Translations under genes and position numbers: made by a program
Notes under the pieces: model-generated
What the model saw: the letters and a program-made list of their open reading frames with translations, nothing else
Told to the model about the DNA's origin: nothing
The model's database searches: none
Shown here: piece after piece, positions 33,754 through 44,117 of the stretch
Layout: each line of letters starts with the position of its first letter
How positions within the stretch are numbered: position 1 is the first letter of the stretch
DNA from: Aspidapion aeneum
Lineage: Eukaryota > Arthropoda > Insecta > Coleoptera > Brentidae
DNA length: 64,000 nt
Assembly: GCA_963576565.1 (NCBI GenBank)
Contig: OY755047.1
Location: forward strand, 3,299,931-3,363,930
Reading direction: 5' to 3'

Positions 33754-34466
33754 TAGCTCACACATATACTATACTATAGTAGTGTGAGCTATGGTGATCC
33801 TAATTTTTTCGAGAAAAAAGATTTCAAAAATTTTTATATATCTTTGCGCTTCAGATGATTTTGAAACTTTTTTGTTGCGCCGTCTGTCTGTCTGTCTGTC
33901 TGTCTGTCTGTATGTCTGTCTGTCTGTGTGTCTGTATGTCTGTCTGTAACGACCAACGCGCATAACTCAAAAACCGCTTGGCCGATTTTAATGAAATTTG
34001 GTACCTGGGCTGGGTCTTGGGTCGAGATGGTCCCATTTAAAAATGAACAAAATCCACCGAACACAAACCAAATAAAAGGGTGGGGATAGATTTCAAAAAT
34101 TAGAGTTTATGTGAAAATATGGCGTGTGTGATATCAAACGAAAGGTAATTGAGTCTGGAGTTAAACAAAATACATTTTAATTTATTTAAAAAAAAAAGGG
34201 TGGGGGTATATTTCAAAAATTAGAGTTTAAGTGAAAATATGGCGTGTGTGATATCAAACGAAAGGTAATTAAGTCCGGAGTTCAACAAAATACATTTTAG
34301 TTTTTGTTTTTTTTAAGGGTGGGGGTGGATTTCAAAAATTTGAGTTTAAGTCAAAACATGGCTTGTGTGGTATCAAACAAAAGGTAATTTAGTGTGGAGT
34401 TGAATAAAATATATTTCAGTTTTTAGTTATATTAGCTCACATAACTATAGTACCTAGTGTGAGCTT
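33754..34466. repeat. Repeat H with palindromic ends, GTCT microsatellite and tandem units
   Basis: Each end is itself a palindrome built on TAGCTCACA...TGTGAGCTA (33754-33791 and 34433-34466). Inside come (GTCT)n at 33882-33948, a block containing AACCGCTTGGCCGATTTTAA, then three ~119-bp tandem units starting at 34078, 34198 and 34317. ORFs at 33769-34064 are translations of the GTCT run. Superfamily unknown. Confidence 0.7.
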
Positions 34467-34844
34467 AGGGGCCCATATATTGGCAGAGTATTTTTTGGGT
34501 ATTTTGAACGTGGTTTACTATAAGCGAGTGTTTATTCTAAACGGGTTCGCTTTATGCGAAGTCCACTGTATAACTCTAGTAGAATGACCTATATGTAAAA
34601 CTAGTTTTGAACTAGGCAAAAAAAATATTTTGTTATTTTTTTGTTTTATAACAGTTTTCTTTTTTACGCGCATAAAATCCTAGTAGTTTTATTTTTATAC
34701 TATTTTGTAATGCTCCTTTCTTTTATTGGAAACACGGTCTATACTTTGTAGTTGAAGCTGTACCGACACAGTTTAACATGTAGGAGCAAAGCCTAAAAAG
34801 TCTAGTAAATCCAATCCAAAATCTATTGCTTCAGTTGCAGTCCA

Positions 34845-35760
34845 ACGTTGCCAGTTTAGCGAAAATATCAGTATAATCCGCTACTTTGTTCGCGAAAGGT
34901 CAACGTTACTTTTTACTTTTACAAACAAACAGAATTTTAAAGTGTTATTCTTGTTATTGATTTTTGTTTGACATTCACTAAACTCAATTTTTTTAGACCA
35001 CAGTGTACCAATCTATTGGTAAGCTAACTATTATTTAATTGTAGGTTTTTTTTAATGCTAGTCTAACCCTAACAAAGGTAATGGTAGACCACAGCGAACG
35101 CAGCGTGGTTATAGGACGCGGGAGGGTGGTCGAGACCTTGGGGGGGGCGGCAGAGGTGGTATTGAGCCTCAAAAATAGTTCCGCGGAGCTCATTTAGTAC
35201 TTTTTCAAGACAAATATCATAATTATGAGTATAATTTGGTAAACTTATCACGTCCTTGCAATGCAACTATAGGTAAATTTAGTGGGAATAAGGACACTGT
35301 TGTTCTGGTAAATATACGTTTTAATCCATCGGTAACGTTTCGACAATGGTTTTTGTCTTCATCAGACCTTCAGACTAGATCGTACATTGGAACAACAAAA
35401 AACAAGAATTCAAGCACATCAGGAAAACAAACGGCACAAAATTAAAAACGAAACCCAACATTAATCTGCTCTATCTAGTATGAAGGTCTGATGAAGACAA
35501 AAACCATTGTCGAAACGTTACCGATGGATTAAAACGTATATTTACCAGAACAACAGTGTTCTTATTCCCACTAAATTTACCTATATGAGTATAATGCCTT
35601 TTACACTAAAAGCGAAAATGTTCAGAAAATATTGAAGTAATGTTACTTTAAATGCTCGCAGACGACATGCGCCACAGGCAAAAAAGGAACATTTTTAAAC
35701 AAAAATCGACAACAAGAAAAGTTGATAGTAAAGTTGATAGTTTTAAAGTAAAATTAGTTA
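34845..35760. mobile_element. hAT-like element J, copy 2, interrupted
   Basis: Matches 32246-32810 of copy 1 (CAACGTTGCCAGTTTAGC, GGACGCGGGAGGG, CGCGGAGCTCATTTAG). It is broken at 35224-35595 by a Penelope-like insertion. The terminal CAGGGCC sequences are missing, so both ends are truncated. Confidence 0.75.
35224..35595. mobile_element. Penelope-like insertion K with 12-bp duplication
   Basis: TATGAGTATAAT at 35224-35235 and 35584-35595 flanks the insert. The uninterrupted J copy (32680) shows the site with one repeat unit only. After the left duplication come ~32 nt, then an inverted repeat of ~100 bp (35268-35368 against 35480-35583). The core between them is only ~110 bp. The order is the same as at 17821-18340. 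The right arm contains CTGATGA (35488-35494), a stem GACAA/TTGTC and GAAAC (35512-35516), resembling a hammerhead core. Confidence 0.7.
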
Positions 35761-36865
35761 AATAATACTTTTAACAAACCCTTTTTTTTAACCAAAATCT
35801 AATGCTGACATAAAATTTGTGTATCATATTGGTTTAAAATCGTTTGAGGTGTTCTTGAGTTATCGTGTATTGGGACAGACAATTTATTTTATTATCCGAT
35901 CTAGGTGTTTTAGTCTAAATAACTCACATTTAATAAAATTTTAAAAATTAAATGTTCACGTTTTTAATAGTCCACTTCTTGTATGGTGACAAGTCAAGTA
36001 TTAATTCTCATCCTAAAAAAATGTTTCAGATTGTCCACCCCTTGACGAGTGTGACCGCGTGCGCCTGTAGTAATTTATCAAGGTTACCTTTGACAACGCT
36101 GCAAAGCTTTCTGTGGGACTCGGGCGTATCGCCGTCTCTTTTTAATAAATGCTATACTCTATCTGTTTTTCGGTATAAGGTCTGTTTTTTTTTTAATTTG
36201 GTTCAAGTCTTTTGAGATAAGTTGAGCCGTCATACATAGAAAAAAACCTGAAAGTGATTTGCTCCGCTGCAGTAGGTTAATTTTTTTCTGTGTGTTTCGA
36301 ATTTAACTGGAGTTTTTAGTGTTTAACAGATAATAACAGAGTGTTTTTTCTAAGTGTTGATATATAAATTCAAAAGTTGTGTTACTCACTAGGTCTTTGT
36401 TAGAGCTTTATATACTCATATTCAGTTTCCAAATCCCCACAGCCTCTCGGGCGAATTTTTACAACCGTTTCCTGAATTCTGGATTCTTTTCTCCCGTTTT
36501 TTCTTTTTTAAAATAGCTCACAAGCCGTTTAGAAAGTGTTTCTCCTCGCTTTCATAATACGGTTTTGTTTATCTCCACATAAGAATTTAGCATTGTTTTT
36601 ATAAACCTTTCTATGGTTTTTTTTGGCATTAAACGCTTTTGCGTATTTTGAATATTATGTTTCTAAGTAAATACTACATAATACAAGTAAAATAAATGGA
36701 TAAATCATGGATATGATACCGTCCTAGCCAATAAGCACACTCCAAGTGAACTCTACACTATATCAGCATAGAAAACAGTATTTTATAAATATCTCAGAAA
36801 CGACAGCTCCTCCAATGAAACCTTCAAGTTTTATATACATAGGTAGCCCTGAAGATATAATCTGG
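35761..36865. other. Unassigned AT-rich stretch
   Basis: The 87-codon ORF at 35952-36215 is not recognised and has no conserved context. No repeat matched. Confidence 0.3.
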
Positions 36866-38178
36866 GTGATAAACAGTGCTACCAGATGAATTTAGGAGAG
36901 AATCGTGTAATTCGGCTGCCAAAAATCGTGTACAATCGGGTAAAAAATGTTGAATATCTTCATTATCAAAAATAAATAAAAACAGTAATAAAATACGCAT
37001 TATTTATCGAAAAATAACTTTATTGCGATATCAAATTGACAGACAACATAATACATCAATTTTTTATTTTTATAAATGCTAATACAACGGTATTATTTTT
37101 TAAAAGAACAAATAAAATAAATACAGAGCGACATACGGACATAACTACGTATAGTTTTTGCAAAGCCAGTTGAACAAAGATAAAAGCCGACCATCGGCAT
37201 ATCCTTTAAAGAAAGTAATATGGGCGGCGGCGGCACTCATGAAAATTACTTCATTTAATTATGGCCTAAACTAAAGAAATAAAAATAGATAATAAAACTT
37301 TCTATTCGTACACCTACAGAAACGACACTGATTTATTTTTTAACTCTGCATACTGCACAGTAAAGGAGTCCCGAAACGAACACCTGAAAGCAATCAAAAG
37401 CGCATCTCAAAAAAAATCTGTCAATCAGGTGCTGTCCATACACCTGTTCTCGGTCCGTCGGAAAACAAATACTTTGTGGTTGAACCGCAAAGAGCCGCGG
37501 CTTTTCTATGTCGGTAGGGTTGAAATTATACCAGGAAGATTTTATATGAATTTGAATAACTTTTGAAGGGCAGAATGAAGCAAAATTTCATGAAATCGAT
37601 AGAACCCCGTATTTGGAGTTATTCAAGTGACTTTGCAAAAACTATACCTATATTTTAAAACTATCTTATGATGACGCCTCGGAATTGCTGGAGTCTTTAC
37701 TTTCTCTTACACCTAAATATAGTAGCCTACTACTACCGAGTTTTTTGGTAACATTTTTATTCAAAGTAAATTCGTAACATGTTTTGTTTTCCATAAAACT
37801 TTTTATGTACAAAAGACCTTCTATTGTTTTTGTTTTTAATTTATTGCGAAACTATGTTTTAATCAGATTGATTTGGGAGAATATCCTATCTACGGCCGCG
37901 CTAGAATGAGGCAAACAAAGAACTTGAAAAACAAACTTTTAGCGAATCTCCTATCTTCACATTAGCAATTTCTTTCCAAAATGGTACAACATCATTTTCA
38001 GTTTTATTTAGTGGATTATTGTTTAGCAATCTCTTCAGATTTTTATTAAAAGTGACGATTTCTTTAGCAGAATCTAAAAATCGTGAGAATTGGTCTTTGA
38101 TTCGTTTAATCGTGTAAAAAGAACTGAAATCGTGGAATTACACGATTAGTCGTGTAATCTGGCAACACTGGTGATAAA
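36866..38178 (-). mobile_element. hAT element N (1,297 bp) with perfect 8-bp duplication
   Basis: GTGATAAA at 36866-36873 and 38171-38178 flanks ends CAGTGCTACCAGATG and CGTGTAATCTGGCAACACTG, which are inverted. Subterminal ATCGTGTAATTC words repeat at both ends. The duplication fits the hAT preference nTnnnnAn. Transposase remains are on the minus strand near the right end. Confidence 0.9.
37745..38112 (-). pseudogene. hAT transposase remnant, C-terminal dimerisation region
   Basis: Minus-strand frames read FWKEIANVKIGDSLKVCF and, after a frameshift near 37911, PHSSAAVDRIFSQINLIKT, a stop, then RNKLKTKTIEGLLYIK. The motif PHSxAAVxRxFSxxNxIKTxxRNxLKxxTxxxLL is the hallmark of hAT C-terminal (hATC) domains, which hold the transposase oligomer together. 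The RNase-H catalytic domain and BED finger are absent or unrecognisable. It is clearly non-functional. Confidence 0.8.
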
Positions 38179-38588
38179 TATAAGTCAAACTGCTTTTTCT
38201 TGACTCTTGCTGATGACCAAAAATAAATGCGCGCGCGTATGGTCTTTATATCATTGTATTCCATTGTGACAGCGAGTAAAATACTGAGCTATATCCGTCT
38301 TTTGTTTTTACCCACAACCACAAAGGACAGACATATCCGAGTAAACTGACCGTCTCAATAGAATACGCAATATGTCATCGCGCACGCTCATGTCGCGTTT
38401 AATTCAAATGCCATTACCAGCACTAGTTAACACCCATTTAGTTCTTTAACGAATGTAAATGAACATTTGGAAATGTTTTAAAAATTATTTTGGCATAAAT
38501 TTGCCAGTGGATGCTTTCAGATAGTAGTTGGCGTGTTATCAAGTTTCAGTTGGCCGCCAGTGTATAACATAAACTACATGGGTGTAAA
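38179..38588. other. Unassigned stretch
   Basis: GCGCGCGCG near 38229. No ORF, no matched repeat. Confidence 0.3.
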
Positions 38589-40282
38589 CAGTGGCGAAGG
38601 GTCAGGGGGGCTGAAAAGCTTAAGCCTCCCCCAGAGCTTGAAAATACATTAGATATACAAAAAAATGTATTTTTCTATTTTTGATGTAAGTATATAAAAA
38701 AAGATACAAGAAAAAATTCTTGATTATTGGACCTAGGGTAATATAACCGAGAAGAGCCACCAACGGCTCTGACTATATAAGTTAGGTTCCATCAGGCCGT
38801 TCGACAGATATAAAGCCGTCCGAAAAATCCTATTTGCGTTGCAGGTCGACGTTGTACTGTTATCGGACAGTCAGTTTTCCGTTCCATCAGGCCACATAAA
38901 CCGGCTTCGGATTCCTCTGAAATACAAGGATTGAAGACAGGCGCATTAGAAATGATTGCTCTCTCTCTCTCTTTTCTTTGTCTGTGTTTATCATAGTTGC
39001 ACTAATTTACAACACCTGAGATAAAAATATACCATAAAATTACAATAAATTTACATTTGTCTGAGAAAATTAATAAAACAATGAATAAACCAAAAAATTA
39101 AAATGTTTGTCAAAATAAATTGAGTTTCACAACCAATTTTAACACGTGACCAAATGCCGCGAAAGCTAAGTAAATATACAAATATTTTTAAATTTCAAAA
39201 AAAAAATTGCTGCATCTGTTGATTTTTTTGCAAGAGCCTCTTAATTTTTATTACTACGGGACTGCGGAATGTTGTAGGTATATCACATGTATAAAAGCTA
39301 TACTGACCATAGGGTAGCCTGCTTAGAAAAAGAAAAACTAGTTTAGCAGGTGATTGGATAGGAATAGAAACATAAGGGTTTACCCTGATGGCAGCAAATC
39401 CCGGTGACCTGTGAACTGAAAGTTAAAAGAAAAGGGGTAACACCGGATGTAAAATTTTACACCAGATTTGGCGGAAGAACAAACGACTTCGCTTTAAAGC
39501 TTCGACATTAAGGTCATTAACTATATATACCTACCAAAGTACAAGCTACAAAATGTGATTTTCCTAACTTCTTAGAAGTATCACGATCTCTATTTCCCAA
39601 AAATTAATAAAATCACAAAAACCTTGTGAATATTAAGGCTTTCTATAATATGTAAGTAAATATTTTGTAAAAATACAAATAGATAAATATATAAATTTCA
39701 CATAAAACTTGTGATAAGAGAAAAAATAAATATTTGTTCACAAGTTATGCCCAAAAATGTGCTAATGTAAGTTCGTATTAATTGTTGGTGTATTTAGTTT
39801 ATTAGGCAGTCTGTAGGTTTATAGTTCGTGAATATTAATTAAATTAATGTAATTTTATCTGCATTTTAAAGAAGTAAAATTAAAAATGTATTATGATAAT
39901 CCTATGTAATTGTGTAGTTCTTTCAGTGTGAAACTTTAATTTCGTGCTCTCGAGTTCATACGTTGCCTTCGATCTATCTTTACGCGAGACGACGAAACCT
40001 ACCCTTTCTTTTAGTCACGTGACTTTCCATTTAACTCTCTTGCATATGATCACATGACTGAAGTAAATCGATCACTACGACAACAGCAATCGTTTTTTGG
40101 AGAGTTATTTCGTCGTTCCATCAAACCAAAACCGTTTTAAAACAGTCCCCATACTGCATTGCGCTCGCAATGGTATTTTTCGGACGGTTATATGATGACT
40201 GTCAAACAACGATGGAACTTTTTTTTTGCTACTTCCCTGACACCCCCCCCCCCGCCCCCCGGAAATCCTGGATCTACCACTG
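38589..40282. mobile_element. Candidate hAT-like element enclosing a second TIR pair
   Basis: Outer ends CAGTGGCGAAGGGTCAGG and GGATCTACCACTG are inverted over a few bases and both border G- or C-runs. I see no convincing duplication. Inside, GTTCCATCAGGCCGTTCGACAG at ~38790 and CCGTCCGAAAAAT at ~38817 have inverted counterparts at ~40160-40213, forming a second imperfect TIR pair about 1.4 kb apart. No coding of note. Confidence 0.45.
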
Positions 40283-40535
40283 TGAAATGTATAACATAAT
40301 ATGTGTGTTTAAACATAGTTAACGATGGGGATAGCGGGTTTGTTCGTAATTGCCAATTTTCTTAGCAAACGATTTGGAAGTAATCGGATATTGCTGAATA
40401 ATAGCATGCATTATAGCCATATTCCACCATGTTCATTATTATTAGACCTAAAAGACTTTGCTATGTTTACCAATACACTAGGGTCACTCCTTCCTGAATG
40501 CCAAAACCAGACTTCCAGGATGCCGTAACCCAACT

Positions 40536-41760
40536 TTATCTATCTAGTTAGCCTTCTTCGATCAATCTTTGGACATAGGTCTTCCCCAATATCTTACACT
40601 TTTCTATCTCTGTCGCCGTGTTCATGTATATTTAAATTGTCTGCACGTCTCATTTGGGGTCTTCCCCTATTACTTTTATTTTCCCAAGGTCTCCAGTCTA
40701 CAATAAATTTCTTCCATCGATCGCCTTTCTGGCTGATATTGTAACTGGCAAATTTCCATTGATCTTTGGGCTTATGTTACCTCATCCATGTTTGATTTTG
40801 TAAGCGTCCAGGTCTGGGATCCACATGTGAGCACAGGAAGGATACATTGGTTATACACTTTCGTTTTAAGGTACTGAGGATATTTTTTATTTTTTAATAT
40901 GTAGCTTAATTTACCGAATGCTGCTCAGACCAATCTTATTCGTCTCTTGATTTCAGCCGTTTGGTTTTCTTTTTTAGTTTAATAATTTATCCCAGGTATA
41001 AATTCCTCTACTTGTTCTATTTTTTCTTGGTTTATTCTGATCGTGATATCTTCATCTGTGTCTGCTATGATTTTAGTTTTAGTGTGGTTCATACTCAAGC
41101 CTATATTTTTAGCTGCTGTATCCAGTTCGTCCACCATTTTTATGAGTTCTTCTTTCTTATCTGTTATTAAGGCGATATCGTCTGCATATCTTAGGTGGTT
41201 CAAGAATTGTCCGCTTACTTTGATGCCAATTTCTGCCGTTACTTCGTCTTTTCCAGGTGATTAGTTATTTTTTATTTTATTTGATGCTTTCTTTATTTCC
41301 GCCTTGTTTATTTCGGGTTGTAGTTCTGAGTTGATGTTCCTTATTTTGTTTTGGAATTTCTTTATGGTTTCTCGCGATGGTTCTCTTTTTGTTTGGTATA
41401 ATTCTGTATAGAGTACCTGTGTGATATTTATAATATCCTCTTTAACGTTAGTTTTTATGCCGTTTATATCCTTTATTTTAATTATTTCATATCTACCTAG
41501 AGTCGGAATTAGACATTTCATATTCCTGTTATTTTCTATAACTCTTTCAACTTTTATTTCTGGGCCCTTTCTTTTATTTTCTTTTATCATTTTTCTTATA
41601 GTTTTATTTATTTCTGTGTACTCTATGGATGTTCTTTTTCCTTCTTTTTCCGAGTTCCGTCTTTCTTTCATGAGTTTCTTTATCTCTTCTGATAACCCTA
41701 CATTATACTATTTTATATAGCCCTCTAATTTCTCTGTATTATACTTATTTAGATTTTGCA
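40536..41760 (-). mobile_element. LINE-B copy 3, RT core deleted
   Basis: The 3' end with a (TAGA) tail is at 40536-40548. The minus-strand ORF 40979-41203 carries YADDIALITDKKEEL, the catalytic box, followed by the GLSMNHTKTK motif. At ~41240 the sequence jumps from IGIKVSGQF to KKNNxSPGKDEV, removing RT motifs 1-4. 41261-41671 (136 codons) is the linker between endonuclease and RT. It cannot encode an active polymerase. Confidence 0.85.
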
Positions 41761-41761
41761 A

Positions 41762-43246
41762 TTCTTGCAAGAAAATTCGGAGAATTTTTAATCGGGAAAA
41801 TATTAATTTGCGTGCGGAAAGTTGAACTTTCCGCACGCCGTGAATTAGGCCTAATTAGACTTATTGACCCATTTATAAACTCAATTAAATTAAAAATGTG
41901 GCCTAACCAACAAACAATTAAAGTTGTAACGACGAAACCCCAACTAGAAAGAATTTCTTAAAAGTAACCGCAACGTACTCCCGCTACGTCTCAGTATACC
42001 ATACAGCGACGTTATAATTCCCTAAGTGGGGAACCAATTTCTGGTTATAACTACTTGGCCAAGTGTTTAAAGTCACTGTAGTAACAACTACACTACTACG
42101 TCGTAGCCAGGTATCTACTACGTCGTAGAGGCTGTTTTTTTTCCGTAATGGCATAAAAGTTGCGATGTAGTTGCAAATAATATAATCGTTTCTTTTTGGT
42201 AGAATTGTTACACAATATGGTGGACACAACAGTAAACAGACTCGCTTAGTTTTTTTGTTTGGTTATGGTTATAATATGAACTATGTTATCCAAAAGTGTG
42301 AGAATTTACGAGCAGAGGATCAAAATTCGAGTGCGACGCAAAGTTTTTTGTATAACATGCATTATATATATTGCAAAAAACCGGTGCGCCCGTAAAATTG
42401 AGCCGTTTTCTGGTAGCTGATAGAATTTTTGTGTTGTGATTTTAGAGGTTATGTTTTCATAATCGACAGTTAACTCCAACAAATGGTGCTTAAGAAGAGC
42501 ATTTTTGGTAAGCTTCAACTAATTTGTTTATAAAATAGTATGGCTCTTTAATATGAGCTCATAAAACGACAACAAAAATATTAAATTTTCTTTCTTACAT
42601 AAAAACATGGCGTCCCAAACTATATTCCCTGATAGTCGAAAAGGTTACTTGAAAGTAGTTGCGGCTTTAAAGTTGATCCAAAAAGTTATTTTGTCTACAT
42701 TGTTACATGAGATGTTACTATGATGACACAAACTTTTGTGGTAAAAATTAAAGTTATAATGTAGTTGTCGGATACACTTGTTTGGGACTCCAATGAAGCT
42801 TAACTTTCTAGTGGTAATTAAGTAGGATATAAAAGTCAGGGCGACTACGAAATAATGACTAAAAAGAAAGTAAAACTTTAGCAACGTCCTATTGTGGTAG
42901 AGAAGACTATCAGAATCGAATATCAAGAAACAATCCTATGAAGTAGTTTAGAGGGTCGTTTTTACGAAACATCTACTATTTCCTGATACTAAATAGTAGT
43001 TAGAACTAAAAAGTAACAAATTTTGGTTGGGATCACCACATTTCTACTATAAGAAAGTAGCAAAGCCTTTAGAACATGTAGCCGCTACTATAAATGTTAG
43101 TTGGGTATCTAGACTTATTGACCCATCTATAAACTCAATTAAATTAAAAATGAAAACAGAATTTGTTTTTTGCTGTTTTAATGTAAAAAATACCAAATAT
43201 ATTAAAATGTAAAACCAAGCTTTTTATGCAACTAGGAAAAATTTTG
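41762..43246. other. Unassigned region between 43-bp direct repeats
   Basis: The 43-base sequence starting TAGACTTATTGACCCAT occurs at 41856-41898 and 43110-43152 with one mismatch. A 29-base palindrome (arms GCGTGCGGAAAGTT) sits at 41810-41838, just left. Between them are CTACTACGTCGTAG words near 42095-42125 and several unrecognised 60-93 codon ORFs. It could be an insertion with a long duplication or an unknown element. Confidence 0.4.
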
Positions 43247-43367
43247 TACCTAACTCTTGCGGAAAGTGCCTTTTCCGCTCTTGACGGCGTGCCCGAACTC
43301 CGCAAAGCGTCGTTCGGGCAACTGCCGTCGCGTGCGTAAAAGTATCACTTTCCGCACTAGTTAGGTA
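43247..43367. mobile_element. 121-bp MITE with TACCTAACT ends
   Basis: TACCTAACTCTTGCGGAAAGTG and the inverted CACTTTCCGCACTAGTTAGGTA form ~22-bp TIRs. A G+C-rich inner hairpin (GCCCGAAC...GTTCGGGC) fills the centre. The TGCGGAAAGT core is shared with the palindrome at 41810-41838. Confidence 0.75.
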
Positions 43368-43394
43368 AATAACTATTTCTTAATTTGATTTAAA

Positions 43395-43660
43395 CTCTAA
43401 TATTAACGCCCTTTGCAAAGAAAAAGATAGACTGTGCTTTAAAAGCTCCAGACAAAGATACAAAACACCAGCGTAAGCGAGAGATGCGTCAACTTCAAAA
43501 ACCGTTATAAATTATAATTACACAGTGTGTTTTTTAAAAATTGTTTCCAATTATAAAATATGAATTATTTTGATGTTAGTATCTCAAAGGACAGATTAGC
43601 CTAACACAACTTTTATTAAATTAGAGCGAGCCTGAGAATCATGCCTAAAAACAAGTCGCT
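43395..43660 (+). mobile_element. Repeat D, copy 4 (partial)
   Basis: Matches 3625-3865 of copy 1, including CACAGTGTGTTTTTTAAAAA and GCCTAAAAACAAGTCGC. Truncated on both sides. It abuts GGGGCCGGCCTAGAGG, a hAT-like end similar to J. Confidence 0.75.
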
Positions 43661-44117
43661 AGGGGCCGGCCTAGAGGTTACCCTCGTGCTGTTATTATTT
43701 CCGTACACCACACAGATTTTATTATGTTCTCATCAAAGTACACTTTTAAAAATTTAAACTTATATCATAAAAAGCTATGACATAACGGAAGGATATTATT
43801 ATATTTTCTGACTAAAAATTTGACACCAAAAGGCTCTATGCATCACCATAACCGAATCCGAACTCAACCATAAAATATAAAGCAGCAAAACTGAGTATAC
43901 TGAGTCTCAAAACCGCTCTAACTTTATTGGAGCTTCACTCCAAGCCACAGTATGCAATAACATTAACGCAAAGTACATTAACTTAAGTAGTTAATGTTTT
44001 ATTATTAATTTACTTTTGAAGTGCTTTTAGATCTCACTTATGAGACTCTGATTAAGTGCTTAATGGACACATCAGAAACGATTAGATGAAAAATTAATTA
44101 ACACACAGCATCTGTTG
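43661..44117. other. Unassigned stretch
   Basis: After the hAT-like end no ORF or repeat is recognised. Confidence 0.3.

Larger units (their letters stand above)
33234..34568. mobile_element. Pogo-like MITE G containing two later insertions
   Basis: Ends CAGTCAACTCCGGATATAG and CGCTTTATGCGAAGTCCACTG are inverted, each flanked by TA (33232-33233, 34569-34570). Removing MITE F (33303-33711) and repeat H (33754-34466) leaves roughly 200 bp, so G is a tiny non-autonomous element. Confidence 0.7.

Noticed and set aside
33769..34064. Three overlapping ORFs rich in TDRQTDRQ
   Set aside because: Read-through of the (GTCT)n tract in repeat H; no protein signal.
35952..36215. 87-codon ORF in the transposon-poor stretch
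   Set aside because: No recognisable domain, and a length within chance for the many frames of this region.
38589..40282. Intact hAT element
   Set aside because: The ends look hAT-like but no 8-bp duplication is present and the inverted match is short; kept only as a candidate.
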